64,000 bases of DNA, from NCBI GenBank assembly GCA_009767595.1, contig VSDK01021883.1, forward strand, positions 205,084-269,083, written 5' to 3'. How positions within the stretch are numbered: position 1 is the stretch's first letter; each line of letters opens with the position of its first letter. Position numbers and translations under genes: made by a program. The DNA comes from Symbiodinium kawagutii (Eukaryota; Sar; Dinophyceae; Suessiales; Symbiodiniaceae). Shown here piece after piece: positions 35,983 through 50,274 of this stretch. The notes below the pieces were generated by a model. That model was not told the origin of the DNA, did not search any database, and worked only from the letters and a program-made list of their open reading frames with translations.

Positions 35983-37318
35983 CTGGGCTGAAGGGAGCCC
36001 TATCCTGTTGTGCTCAGAGAACTTCAGCATTGCGAGAATTGAAATTCTTGGATTCTTAAAGTCAATTATTTTGTTCAAATTCCACACCTCTTGATTTTCT
36101 ATCTTCCAAGACCCTCTGTTTGTTAGAGGTAACTTCAATCGAAAGTCTACCTCTGCATATCTTGAATCACCTGTGATTTCACTGTCAGCTCCACCGATGA
36201 TGAGGAGGGGGAGGAGCAGCAAGAGTCATTGTGGACGATAGTGAACCATGGTGAATGAAGGTGAAGATGATTTGTGATTTAGATGATCAGCACAACCATT
36301 GTGTTGATGATCACAAGGATGATGGCAATGAGAGAGATTCAGGGACTAAAAACGACGATAAGAAATGATGACGTTTCATTGCAGAGCACCAGAGGCCAAC
36401 TAAAAGGGCGGAGCGGGTTCCCTCGGGGGAGCCTTGGGGAACCTCAGAAAACGTCAGGGGAATCGCACTTGCGATCACAAGAGGTGCCCAGGCCAGGGCA
36501 GAACAGGAGTCAGCCCCACTCTTCCCTAAAGCAAGATCACTACAAGGGAGAAAGCTAAAGCTTTGCTAAGAGGAAGATTGCTAACTTTGCTAAAGAAATT
36601 GCTAAAGCAAGGGGAAGTCAGTTTGATTCATAAGGAACCCATCGCTTACAATAGAATTGTAAAAGTCCTGCAGCATGTTAGTGTTGCCTAATGAAGCTCG
36701 ACATCTATATTTTGACTTCAAGCCTTTTGATTTGCTACGCAACCTGCACTAAAGCCACTGTTCTCAGAAATTATTGGTCGTCATTAAAATGAAAGTCAAC
36801 ATCTGGTCAGTTTTGCCAGCCCAACCAGTCCGTGATGCTGGCTGCCAGCATTGAACTTCCAGAGCATGCTGACAAAACCTAACAGACCTGGGATTGCTGC
36901 ATTACTTTGAACATTAAAAGCAAAGAGTGGATGTTTGCATATGTATGTCGCTCAATTTTCATCACGGAAACATCTTGATGTGATAACAGGAGTTCGTGTC
37001 ATGAAAAAAATACAAAAGTCACATTTAGACTAGGACACAAGAGCAATGTCCACTATCGCATGACCTAAACAACAAAAGTAGTACATGGTTCCTGAGAGCC
37101 ATGCCTCCATAAACATGACCAGAAGACAAGATCTGGACTTTGACGCATCTACATGATCTACCAAGTTCTGTGGATCGGGCGTCGTCAAAAAGCGACCGGC
37201 ACCACAAGTTTGACATTCAGCACAACATAACCTAAACCACTAAGAAACCTGCCGAAGCCGCCAGACTCGTGATGATTCGCAGTCATATGCTATGGTTGAA
37301 TTGCAAACAAGGAGCGTC
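35983..37318. other. Copy A intron 16
   Basis: A 1.3-kb intron between the large exon and exon 17. It begins with a GA donor (GACGCTCC on the minus strand), whereas copy B has GC at the same place. Apart from a GC-rich patch near 36,390-36,540 I see no structure, and no frame worth calling. Confidence 0.6.
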
Positions 37319-38292
37319 TTCCAAAACCTCTGAGGGGACGGCACGGGAGTGGCATCCACACATCTCATTGCGGCAGCTGCGAACCTTTCAACTTTGCGTC
37401 TCCTTATCATTGCCACAGCGCAGGCTGTGTATGCTGGGATGACCATCAAAAGTGCCAGCGACTTCCAAAATTGAGAAAGTCTTAGAATACCAGACAGTCC
37501 CATGGCAACCGTCGCCAGGGTGGCAATAGACACATCTGTTGGAAAAGCGGCGTATGAAAGATGACCACGGCCAAGGAAAGTCTCTGCCCGCGCCTCTTTG
37601 GTTAGAAGAAATGCGGTCTGCCGTTTGGCAACAGCGACTGCCCCTTTACCAGCTGTTTCTTGCCATGCTGTCGCCAGTCCAACAGTTCCTGTGGCCAGTG
37701 GTAGAAAGAGCTCTGCTCCCACTTTGCCCAGAAGCCAAGGCGATAAAACACTGCCCAAAACAAGCACTCCTGCCACAGAGACCACCTGCCATTCACTCTG
37801 TTTCAGTGTTCCCTGAATTTCTTTCACCTCTTCTCGAATCTCGGAGACCACCTTCTTCATGTCCATTTGGATACTTTGTCTCACTCGACGTGACTCGAAT
37901 TTTGATGGTGGATTTGTAACCACTACAGTTCGGTCACTTGGACGACTGCTGGAAGATCCAAAGGACTGAGATACCATGCCCAGTTCTCCCGCAAGCAAAT
38001 GGACTTTGCGGCGTTGCTCTCGGGACAAACCACGAAATTCTCGAACCTTTTCCGCTTCAAGACCTTGCAGTGAACTTCGAATCCCTTCAGTGAACTCATC
38101 TGAGGAGAAGGGAGAAAGATCCTTCAAGTCCCTTCGAATTTCCTTCCAATCAGAGAGTGCAGCAGACACCGTGTCCACATTTGCCTCCATCCCCTCCATA
38201 GCCCGCTGAGCTGCTTCGTTTTCAAGAAATGCTGCGTCTGCTTCGGCCCGGGACGTCACAGCGCTGACAGTGGAGTAAAATGTGCTTGCTAC
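37319..38292 (-). CDS. Copy A, exon 16 (large 974-base exon)
   Basis: A 324-codon exon entered after GAG|G, starting VASTFYSTVSAVTSRAEADA and ending in RFW plus two bases of Lys. The N-terminal half is charged and helical (SREQRRKVHLLAGELGMVSQ). Near the middle WQVVSVAGVLVLGSVLSPWL and LFLPLATGTVGLATAW look like paired membrane helices. Then come KRQTAFLLTKEARAETFLGR and FWKSLALLMVIPAYTACAVA, two more hydrophobic blocks. The frame stays open past the exon to 37,240, but that extension is intronic: exon 17 completes the split codon and copy B diverges exactly there. The exon is 15 times the mean size of its neighbours. No family recognised. Confidence 0.92.
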
Positions 38293-38413
38293 CTCGGTGG
38301 GAAAGCTCGCAATGAAGCGAAAGTCCGAAAGTCCAAGACGACTCGGAAATTACAAAACTCGTACAGTTGGTACAACACGACTTGAAGACTCGCTGCCTTC
38401 CTGAGTTTGGTAC

Positions 38414-40673
<2,260 letters not shown>

Positions 40674-41533
40674 CTCAACCACTGAGGTCTTTCTACCAGG
40701 GAGTTGCAATTCTGATCTCAAACAACTTGATCCCATGAAATGAGGAGGATGAATATATGTATTTATACATATATATATATATGTATATATACAGAATGTC
40801 CTATAGAACACTCTTGTAGGACCTCTTGTGCAACACTCCAACGCGAGAACCTTGGGACACACTCTTGGAAAACACTCAGAACTCCTTGGGAGTCGCATTT
40901 AGATGACACCCCCAGTTGGGACACTCTGCTCATCTGCAAATCCCTTACAACTCTTGCAACGCAAAACACTCCAGCTGAGCTGAACTGGGCTGGGGTGGAC
41001 TGAGGGTGAGTTGAGCTGGGCTGAGTTGGGCCTTCTGAGATCCCCTCTGTGTAACTCTGCAAAGTTTGAGATGCACAAAGACATGGGCAAAGCTTCTTCA
41101 AATAATGGTAATGTAACACGTTCCACCAAGAAGCTCTGAGCACTTTACAGCTTCTCAAGTCACAGGATGTCACAGGGTCATGGCGAACGCGTGGGGAACA
41201 CCCTTCATGATTGAGAAAAGGATCTCTGCATGGCTCATCACAGGTCATGTATTTAAGCTCTGCAGTTCAGCCTTTGTAACAAGCCCCTTTGAATACCTGG
41301 CTTGTCCAAGTCACTGAGCTCAAAGTGAAGAAACGACCAAGTACAGCAAGAACGCCTGGCTGCATAAACCCTTTCCAGCAACAGCAGAAACTGATTTCCT
41401 GGAAAAAAATGCAAAAAGATTCCGTCTCTTAGCATTTCTACTCAAAAGAACTCTATTTCAAAGAACTCGTGACGCCAATGCAAAGGATTTTCAAGATCAA
41501 ACAATCTTCTTCCAGCAGTGACCAGTGCACCGC

Positions 41534-42900
41534 TCCTGAATTTCCAGGGTCTTCGGGGAAAAGCTTCACAGTCACCTTGGAAATGTGACTTTGTGTTTCT
41601 GCCTTTGTCCAAGGGTTGATACCCAAAAAAGTTGTGCACATCGTCAACCCCAAGTTGTGTAATTGAGGGCACCCAATTCCGACTGAGCCCCACCATCCCA
41701 CTTCACAATTTCGCCAGAATGATCAAGAAATAAAAAGTATCCCCACTCTTGGTCTTGAAAACAAAATCTGGCTGCAACTACGGCCCCTGTAAAGATCCCT
41801 TGACAAGAATTGGACCGAATCACACATGGTATTTCTCTCCCGTCCAACGCTTGAAGCATTGCAGAAGGAGAATACTCTCTTGTCCCCTCAATCGTACAGC
41901 AGTAGTTCAAACAAACAGATCTGCATGTGGACGGGTTCTTTTCAGGAGGTCTGCTCAGCTTTTCTTTGTTCAAATTCTATGCTAGGTTGACGGCTGTTAT
42001 TTGAGAGACAAGACGGTTCTCGCACCATCGTAGTCAATCATTGTAGGTCGGGCAATTCTAAGGATCCAGCACAAGCTGCTGCAAAAATGGCAGTGCATCC
42101 AGCCCCAAAAGGCAAGAGAGCCTTTGGAATCTCGGCAAGAGCAAGCTTCCGCTCCTGGATTCCACACTGATCCAATATGGAAAAGAAAGACAAACGCAGA
42201 GGGAGCGAGAGATTGATTCAAACCACAAACCTCTGGCCTCTGAATACGCAGATTGTTCAACTTTCAAACCTTTTGGAAAGCACCACGAGTCTGCTCACAT
42301 GCTATCTGTCCTGTTCGGCTGATTCTGCAAGTGCCTAAGAAAGATGTTCCAATGCGAAGGACTTTCAGGTTGTCTCATGGAGGTTGGCAAGCACTGGCCT
42401 GTGAGAAACTACACCTCCCAAGTCCAAGTGATTTCCTTAGTCCAAAAAGCAATGGATTCTGAGTTGAAACAACATTGAGGGAAGCAGTGCTTGGGCGAAA
42501 GCATTGATGACTCCGAGCAAGGGCAGCTACAAGAGGCGAGAGAGTAAGAGCAAAGAGAGAAAAAAAAAGGCTTGAGATTTGTTTCAGATTCGTTATTCGT
42601 TTCATTCGTATCAAAGAAGCTTACCATGCCCATCTTTCCAGTAATTATGTTTGATGCTTTTCGACATGTGAAAATACGTCAGAATGCAAGTACACAGGCA
42701 TTCAGTTCTTCTCAAAGGGCTTCCTGCCAGCTTAGCTGCGTTCCAGAGCTTTCCGCCACCGAAGTATAAGAAAAAATTGCCTGCACGGCATTGCGAGCAC
42801 CTGTCCTTTGGCTACATAAGTTTTTATCCGCATTGAACACAAAGTGGATCAGAGTGAGTTGATCATATGCAGTTTATCACTCGTTTCTATTCAGAAGTAC

Positions 42901-42939
<39 letters not shown>

Positions 42940-44301
42940 CATATTCTTAATATTTCTTTACTGAGTCCTGAATGTTTGCCACAGCTTGTCGCCACCAAGG
43001 CTTTGGCGCTTGCAATGGCTGGAAGTGCAGCAGCTGCTACCCAGGAAGTGTGACTAATAAGCGCCAGAGTGGCTGCAGAAACCACCTGAGCACGAGGCAA
43101 TTTTGACTTCCAAAACTATGTAGCTTGAGATGGAGTGTAACATATGTACAGTATGTGTATGTCTGAAATGCACGTGTATGTCTATGTACTTTTGAAATGT
43201 TTTGACCAGATACACATTGGAGACGCATTGGATACACATTGGATATACAGATATACATGCACAGACTCAGAAACTATTCGGCAACAGTTGTTCAACATGT
43301 GGCAACTTGAGACCGTGGCGGAAAAAAGGGTCCCACCAGTGGCAACTGGCGTTTCCTCTCGCAAGGCCTGCACTCAACGCTGCTGCTGACCACATGCAGG
43401 CAGTACACTTACACACTCAAAAAAACGAATCACTTCATTTTTTCTTCGAACCTAATCCCCACCTGGCTAGGTTCCAAGACACCAGTGGCATGACTGGACA
43501 TCCACAAAGATTCTGCGAAACTATATAAAACTTCTCACATTTTCCCCCAAACCAAAGAACAAATTCATGAGTTGACTTATTTGAAACCGTGTCATCTCCC
43601 CGAAGGGACAAGAACCAGAGCTGCACCAGTTGGATCGCTTGGCAAAGTGGGGACAGGTGGCCCCCAAGCACAAGGCCGACGGGTTCGAGAACTTTGTTGN
43701 NNNNNNNNNNNNNNNNGAGCGGTTCGAGAATCAAAAGGACACTTTTGGAGAAGCCAAGGGGTGGTATGAACCAGAAGCTGCTCCTGATTGGCCTGCTAGT
43801 TCCCTGTTGGCATTGCTGTTGTGCGTGTGTGTGTGTGGTTCTGCGTTTTAAAAACTATCTAACCACCCCTCACCTGTGGGCAGGGAAAACACATGCTAAA
43901 GAAAAGCATCGCATTCAATGAGAAAACTGGAAAACTCTCTCATGTCCTCTTGATCGCGAAGGATGCTTTCGATCCCTGATCGGAGTCTGCGAGAATCTGA
44001 GGAAGTTTCCTTGCAGGTCAAGATGGTCAAGATCTCAAATTTCAACAACAAGTTTGGTAGTGAAGACACACACTAAGTCAGAACACACGGGGCATTCCAA
44101 AAAATCTAGTCTATGTTGTTGCTCTGAGAGTGGTATAAGGTGGGCGTGTTACGCGTTCCCACTGCAATATGTTCACGAAGTGATGATAAATGTATATCAA
44201 TGACAAAACTTCACATTTCGTACTCTGATGGCGGCTTCCAAGAGACTTTGCCAAGACTCAGACCAGGCAGCAAGGTCAGATATCACTTTGGTCTCTGCTT
44301 G
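41534..44301 (-). CDS. Copy A, exons 1-9 (N-terminal section)
   Basis: Exons: 44260-44301 (QAETKVISDLAAWS), 43947-44009 (DSRRLRSGIESILRDQE), 43347-43367 (ALREETP), 43008-43085 (LALISHTSWVAAAALPAIAS), 42737-42780 (AIFSYTSVAESSGT), 42399-42435 (KSLGLGRCSFSQ), 42311-42334 (ALAESAEQ), 42071-42154 (ALLPFGAGCTAIFAAAC at its end) and 41534-41575 (VTVKLFPEDPGNSG). All nine have copy B partners of the same length and compatible phases. Donors: GA, GA, GT, GC, GC, GC, GA, GC, GC. Exon 1 has the only AG|C acceptor in the pair of genes. Exons 4 and 8 are probable membrane helices. An assembly gap lies between exons 2 and 3. Confidence 0.83.
42900..42942. repeat. (TA)n(GA)n compound microsatellite
   Basis: A run of TA followed by GA, in the copy A intron between exons 4 and 5. 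No coding content. Confidence 0.9.
43700..43716. other. Assembly gap
   Basis: Seventeen undetermined bases inside the copy A intron between exons 2 and 3. The similar GGTTCGAGAA sequence on both sides suggests a collapsed or duplicated short repeat. Confidence 0.99.
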
Positions 44302-44940
44302 CTTGCTGGCCCTCATTGTGACAGAAAAGTTATAGACAAACAATTGAAACGAAAATGAAAATATCTAGTAAAATGAATTCTGCTTACTGATGCAAATTGA
44401 CAAGATTGCTTTGCACCAGTCTCCTTTTAAACACTGAGGCAGGCACTCTGCCTTGCCAATGGATGGCCAAGATATAAACGCATGGCCAAAACACTGGAAA
44501 GCAGCAACACCTGTGCAGCATGACACTGGGATGGGCAGAATTGACTTCCAATGCTTATCGCCCCCCTGAGCTTCTCAGTGATTGACCTTCTACAAATGTC
44601 GCTTCAAACCTTGAGACCAAAGATGACCAAAGTAAGCCTTTTGAACCCATCTGCGATGTGTGGGTGGTGTCCCCAAAGATCTGTAAGATTTTATAAGAAT
44701 CTCTCCAACCAGTTTCAGATCAAATCTCGAGTCTGTCATGTCAAAAACTGAACTGGGGATGCAGTCCCGCTCAGTCCCTGCGGGGTACTTCTCTGATAGG
44801 TTGATTGGTTTCCATGACTGGTCCTGTTGGCTGATCGACAAAGGGCCCAGAATGAGAAAGTAGAAATATTGAATTTCAGATAAAATGAGATTCTAATGTC
44901 AACGAAAATGTGGGTGTGTTTTTAATCTAAGATAAAATGC

Positions 44941-44994
44941 GGCCGCGAAAACCATTCCGCCTGCAGCCAGATATCGCAGGCATTTACGACGCAT
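44941..44994 (-). CDS. Candidate first coding exon of copy A
   Basis: An ATG in a strong initiation context (GCCGCCATGC) opens a frame reading MRRKCLRYLAAGGMVFAAAF, which has the basic-then-hydrophobic layout of a signal peptide or signal anchor. Possible donors in phase 0, as exon 1 needs, are GT after 44,953 and GC after 44,941. The matching region of copy B is outside the window, so this cannot be checked by comparison. Exons between here and 44,301 may be missing, for instance near 44,760-44,830. Confidence 0.45.
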
Positions 44995-45060
44995 GGCGGC
45001 GCAAATCTTTGGCGCCGAAGGAAACGAAGTAAAAGACGGCAAAGAAACAAAGAAATAGCA
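44995..45060 (-). promoter_or_regulatory. Candidate trans-splice acceptor and 5' leader of copy A
   Basis: On the minus strand a pyrimidine-rich stretch of about 40 bases (45,017-45,058) is followed by AG at 45,007-45,008, twelve bases before the candidate ATG. Dinoflagellate mRNAs receive a spliced leader at such sites. This is inference from layout only. Confidence 0.3.
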
Positions 45061-45576
45061 TTAACAAATCGCATCAAAATTGGATCCCCAAAATGTGGCA
45101 ACGAAAGAGGGACTCTTAAGACGGACTCTGGCTACATTCCTCGCTTGCTTCACCAAAACTTATTGCGTCTGAGAGGAAGATTTACAAAAGTCTGCCATGC
45201 TCAAAAGTTTGATGGTCCCAAGGATCGCATCGACAAGTCAATGCGTTGCAATGTGACTGCGTCGACACAAAGTACCAAATCCTGGCCCGTTCCCCGTCCC
45301 AAGAGTTTTGCGCAGCTGTGTCCCTCTTTCGGTTTGACTTCCCTCATTGATCCATGATATGCTGCGCTAAAGTGCGAACGACTGTGGAAAATCCAGAAGT
45401 GATTGTGGTGCACACATGGAAGCCAAAGTACAGTACAATGTGTATGTGTGATTCGCAACCTGCAGGCGGCTTTTATGAAGAAAAATTGATCGAAAGAAAA
45501 ATATTGGGTATAAAAAAAAAATACTTAAATATAATCGAAAAGCCGAATGACTCTTGACTCATGGCTCCTTGGCCAG
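45061..45576. other. Intergenic spacer between copies B and A
   Basis: About 0.5 kb between the stop of copy B and the candidate 5' leader of copy A. A minus-strand frame at 45,201-45,325 (MREVKPKEGHSCAKLLGRGT) is open but has no paralogue or splice support. No terminator or TATA-like element is evident. Confidence 0.45.
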
Positions 45577-48515
45577 TCATGGCATTGGCCGACTAAAAAC
45601 GCTCACAAAACTTCGCCATTGCCCAGCACGCCGAGATGAGTCGTCCTTACCAAACACCAAAACTTCAAGAGTTTGCAAACCATAGCAGTTTAGCATCAGA
45701 GCTTGTCAGAATCCTTTTTGCAATGCCCACAAGCCCAGCATCCTTGAGAGGCCGCCCGGGGCGAACCATGCGGCTTTCGGTCACGGTGGCAGCCTCACAA
45801 TTGCAAGAGTGAAATAAGGAGAGCTGTTTCAAATTTTGTCAATGAATCTCTGGTGAAACTTCCTGAACCTCCATCTAGCATCTTTTCTCATATCTTTGAA
45901 CTATTCACCTAGGAACAACCCAAACCAAAAGGTCTCAGAGACTCAAAAGTGTACAGTATTTATCGGACACCAAACAACTTGAGTACAAATGTTCGCAAAA
46001 TAGACTGTGGTATGGAAGTTGTTTTTCGGAGACTGAGCTGATTGTGCTCTGATCAAAATAAAGTCTACATAGCCAATTCGTTCATAACAAGTGTATCAGA
46101 GCTTAGCACTTCAACCGATTGCATTCAGAAACCCATGGAAATCAAACCATTGCATCATCAGCTGCTGGAAACGAAACCTGCTCCAAGACTCCTCGGATAC
46201 TAGGCAGGTCTGTGCAGAAACCAAATGGTGGGATGGAAATTAAATCATTTCATTCAAAAACTAGACGGCTGTGGGAAAAGTAAACAGAGTGCGAGTTCCC
46301 CTAAACGTTCGTAAGCCCGCACCCATCCGACTATAAGTAGAAAAGACCTGCAGAAGTAGTTTCTGAACATCTCTCCAAAGTTAGTTTCAGAATGTGGCGG
46401 CAAAGACTAGTTTCTGGCTACAGAGGTTGGGTTTCTTTGTCCAGGCAGAAGAGGTCTGTCTGACTGAGACTTTCTTTCGACTGCGCTAGAGTCTAAAGAG
46501 TCTATTAGAACATCCCAAGCCTTCCAGAACATCTCCTTACTGCCACGCATATGTGGACTATAGATGATAGGTCTGCAATACCACGGTTTCTGTCTCGCCT
46601 GGATGGCTGCATTGCTCCCATATCTGGCTTGCAAGGCTTTTCTCGAGGCCAAAACCCATGTCACAGCCTGGCCACGGGAAGTACCGGAAAGTCTCTTGAG
46701 ACACAAGCTTGTATGACTTGTATGCATCCAACGCTGGAACAGGCATAGCAAAGCGACCAACAAGTCCATTACCAACACGAACAAAATGTAGTGGTTTCAC
46801 CCTGCCAAGCAAAACTGTCCAGAAACCCACGATCAAAACCCTGACGCAAACAAACCAAACAGCTGGGGGTGCTTCAACACATAAATATCTGCACGTATAA
46901 TATATAGAAAGAAAGTTGTATTGTATATTCATCTGTATCAATCTATATACATCACTCTATATCTGTATCTATCTCTATCTACATAAGACGTTTTTGAAAC
47001 TTCCCTTCCTGCACGATTGCTAGTGCGGAGGCCACGAAGGGGTTCAGTTCGACGCCGAACGTCACTGCGCCAGAAATGGCAATGGTGGCTGCCTCGGAAG
47101 ATGCGGAGTCACTCACCATAGACGAGCTACTCATCAGGTCACGATCAATGGTAAACCAAACACAGAAGTCTCCAGAACCGTCAAGAACGGTCCAGAACCA
47201 AAACACTAACAATAATTATCTTAAAATAATAGGGACGATGATTGCAATAAATACTACACATAACTTCAACGATAATATGGATGCAACCAACAAAGAAAAC
47301 TGAGAGCAATGATGATCATTCATGATCATCATCACTCTTGAGTCTTAACATTCATGATTATTGTCATCATTCTTGACCAGGAACAGCTAATCTGACAGAC
47401 AAAGGCAAGCCTTGTGAACATGATATGTCAGTAGATTCGGGCTGCCACGGTGGCTACTGGTAGCAATGCACTTTGTTGCTCAGCCTCACGAATCAAGAGG
47501 CGAACAGCATGAGGATAGGCTAGTAGTGACGTGTAGTAACAGTGACCTGTTGTGACTGGCAAATCCAAAGCTGCAATTACTTGCAGTCAACCAGTATATA
47601 CAAAAAGACGTGATGGCATACGGTGCGCCTCATTCGCCAAAGTGTCCGTGAGGGCAAAAGCAATTCGACGACTTGCAATTAGGAGCTCCTGGAACACTAT
47701 GCTGAATAATCACTGCATTGGAACATCGCACTGTGAGCCAAATCTAGACCACTTCACAAGGCTTCAGATTTTGGCAGGACAGTCCGCACGGAAAAGAGCA
47801 CGTTCTGCGCAAAAAAGCATACCAGCTACCTCTGTTGCAAAACTTTGAACGGAAAATGATGGGAAACTTGAATCGGCTGCTGGTGCATATGTCTTCTGAA
47901 TTGAGATGTGACAGTCAAGATGTTCAAGTCAGCTATGGTAGCATCGCAGGATGTCTAGGGGCGCTGCAACAAAGCTGCTTGCAGCAGTTGATGCAACAGC
48001 ACGATGCTCAAAGTGCCTTCCGCCAAGGATTCTGCATGTTTGGATGTGCTGAAACGTTGTCGCTTCACGTGCATGTCCCCATGGCTCCTGCTTGAAGGGA
48101 AGAATCCAAGCAGCAAACCAGGTAGGGCTGCAAGCACAGGTAGCCTGCTAGACCCACAGGAGTACATGCAGAAGTGCTACAGCCGATAAAGAAAAAGTGT
48201 CTGAAAAGTGCTGTCAGAAGTCAATGAGACTGATGAGGCTGAAACAAAAGGCTCCATCGACTTTTCTTCCACACGTCTCGCCAACCTGCCATTTTGGTCA
48301 GACTTGTCTGCATGACACACACCAATTCATGACAGGCCAGGGGTACGCGACCCCTTGGGCAGTGGTCCTTGGGAAACAATCCCAGGTCGCAGTGGTGGTA
48401 GCTCAATATCAGACCTGACTCAACTCTGATGCTGTGGAAGTCTGCTCTCTGAAGCTTCGAATGGCCTTGAGGATGGCATCTCAGATTGCACTTTCGATGT
48501 CCACATTCGCACTGC
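45577..48515 (-). CDS. Copy B, exons 31-39 (C-terminal section)
   Basis: Exons: 48466-48515 (AVRMWTSKVQSEMPSS), 48334-48414 (SDIELPPLRPGIVSQGPLPK), 47965-48016 (HFEHRAVASTAASSFVA), 47785-47829 (VAGMLFCAERALFRA), 47629-47688 (ELLIASRRIAFALTDTLANE), 47009-47092 (AATIAISGAVTFGVELNPFV), 46599-46667 (WVLASRKALQARYGSNAAIQ), 45731-45793 (ESRMVRPGRPLKDAGL) and 45577-45645 (RRAGQWRSFVSVFSRPMP then TGA). The last exon is three codons longer than in copy A because the stop is displaced. Donors: GC, GT, GC, GA, GC, GA, GC, GT. Two of these differ in type from copy A at the same position. Function unknown. Confidence 0.85.
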
Positions 48516-48839
48516 CTCTACAACGAAGTCAAAGTCAAAGATAGAAATTCTGAAGCAAAAATAAATTCTAAACCAGAAATCAAAAAAACTGTATGAAAAG
48601 GGCGTGAAAATGAAAGGCTTCGCAGCACCATGGCTGAATGGATTTTGCAGTGACATGAAAGCTCAGCCTGAAATGGCAAGGCGCTTGCAGCAGCAGCGGC
48701 CTTATTTGTGCCAATCCCCTCTCATATCGACACACTCATGAAGTATACTTTCAGAATGATGTATGTACCAGCAATAATGATTTCAAATTGTATTTGAAAC
48801 TTGTTAAGCGACAAAGTTGATGAGGACTCAAAAAAATCA

Positions 48840-48970
48840 AAAGAGAAAGAAGGAGGGCGAGAGAGAGAGAGAGAGAGAGAAGGAGGAGAAAAAAAGAAAA
48901 TAGAAGGCGAGGGGGAAAACGGAAAGGCGAAAGGGACTGCGAGAGAGAGGGAGAAAAAAAGGGACAAACA
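48840..48970. repeat. GA-rich low-complexity tract
   Basis: (GA)n with GGAGAAAAA blocks in the 1.76-kb copy B intron between exons 30 and 31. On the minus strand it is another long polypyrimidine stretch. Confidence 0.85.
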
Positions 48971-49279
48971 AAGACGATCTAAGCAAGAGCGAATGAAAGA
49001 AGATGCATAAAGAAATAAAGACAGGAGGTGCATGCAAGGAGGACTGCAGCCTGACTTTAAGCTGCAATGCAAAGAAGACCCAAGTCCGCAAGAGGTAGAA
49101 ACCGGGTTGTTGCGCAGCAAAGGTTGACTGTGCACCGACATGTGATTCAGCTTGACTTGCAGACACTGTTGGCCAACGCCTTTCACTTTTACAGGGTCAA
49201 ATTCTTGAGCCTGGATACCTGTGTGACTCGTTCATCCAAATGCTGCACATGCTGTGCAAATCAACAACAGAAACTTCGA

Positions 49280-49700
49280 TTTTTGCTGGTTGTCTCCCAC
49301 TTGTCAGCGGCCCCCCACTTGGTTCCCATTTGTCTCCCAATTGTCTCGTGGGCGACGGGAGTTTATGGTTCCTCGGGAGATATCTTCTTGGGCCTTTGTC
49401 TCCCGCAAGTCTCTTGCGTGCCACTTGTCTCCCGTTTGTTTCCCACTTCTCTTCCGTTCTTGACGCAAGCTTCCTTTTCGTCTCCACAGAGTCACAAACT
49501 TGCCTTCCACTTGTATCCTCGGCTTTGAGCGTCTTGGAACGCATGATTCTGCCCATTGTCTATCATTGTCTTGCATGTGCCAGACTCTTGTCTCACTTGT
49601 CTCCCTTCTTGTCTCTGGCCTTGTTTCCCTTCATGGTATTCTTAATATTTTTATCCGTCATGTTTCATTTGGTTCCGATTGGCTTCATTACTTCACTACT
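49280..49700. repeat. TTGTCTCCC-type degenerate repeat
   Basis: Imperfect repeats of CACTTGTCTCCC, TTTGTCTCCC and CTTGTTTCCC over about 350 bases, in the same copy B intron. This yields long but meaningless plus- and minus-strand open frames. Confidence 0.75.
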
Positions 49701-50274
49701 TCACCGACTTAGAGTCGGCAGCTAAAGTTCCCGTCCTGAGAAATAATCTATAGGCGGCTACCAACTACAAGTATCCAAGGGCAGCACTGATCTAATGGTT
49801 TGACCAAAAAGACTTCCGCTCAATCTTGTCTAGAGAAGAGTCAAGCATATCTAGGACCTAGGACCAAGGAGAGAAGGCTGTGATTGTCAGCAGTCATTGC
49901 TTCCAGGTAGATAAAAACACAAAATAAGACCCTTTTCGCTGTAAGACCGCACAAAGTGGGAGACAAACTTGTGCAGTGACAAGATCTCACGTGACGTGAG
50001 ACAAAGTCGGCAAACAAAGGGAGAGATAAGTTACTCTGTGATAAGGCTTCAAAACCTACATAGGAAAACAGACTGACAAACAAAGTCGGATACTTCATAC
50101 AGTATCATGATAAAGTCTGACATGGGGAGACGAAGCCTACCACACGAGTCAATCAAAGAAAACTATCATCTCCTGAGAAGCACCATTTCTTTGCAAACAA
50201 AAGGAACAACATCAGCAACGTTTGGGACAAGAATAACGACTACCCCACTCGCAAAATTCCACCGAGGAAGCCAC

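Noticed and set aside
37240..37318. Continuation of the large copy A frame to a stop at 37,240
   Set aside because: Exon 17 restores the split codon and the conserved sequence; the extension has no counterpart in copy B and is intronic.
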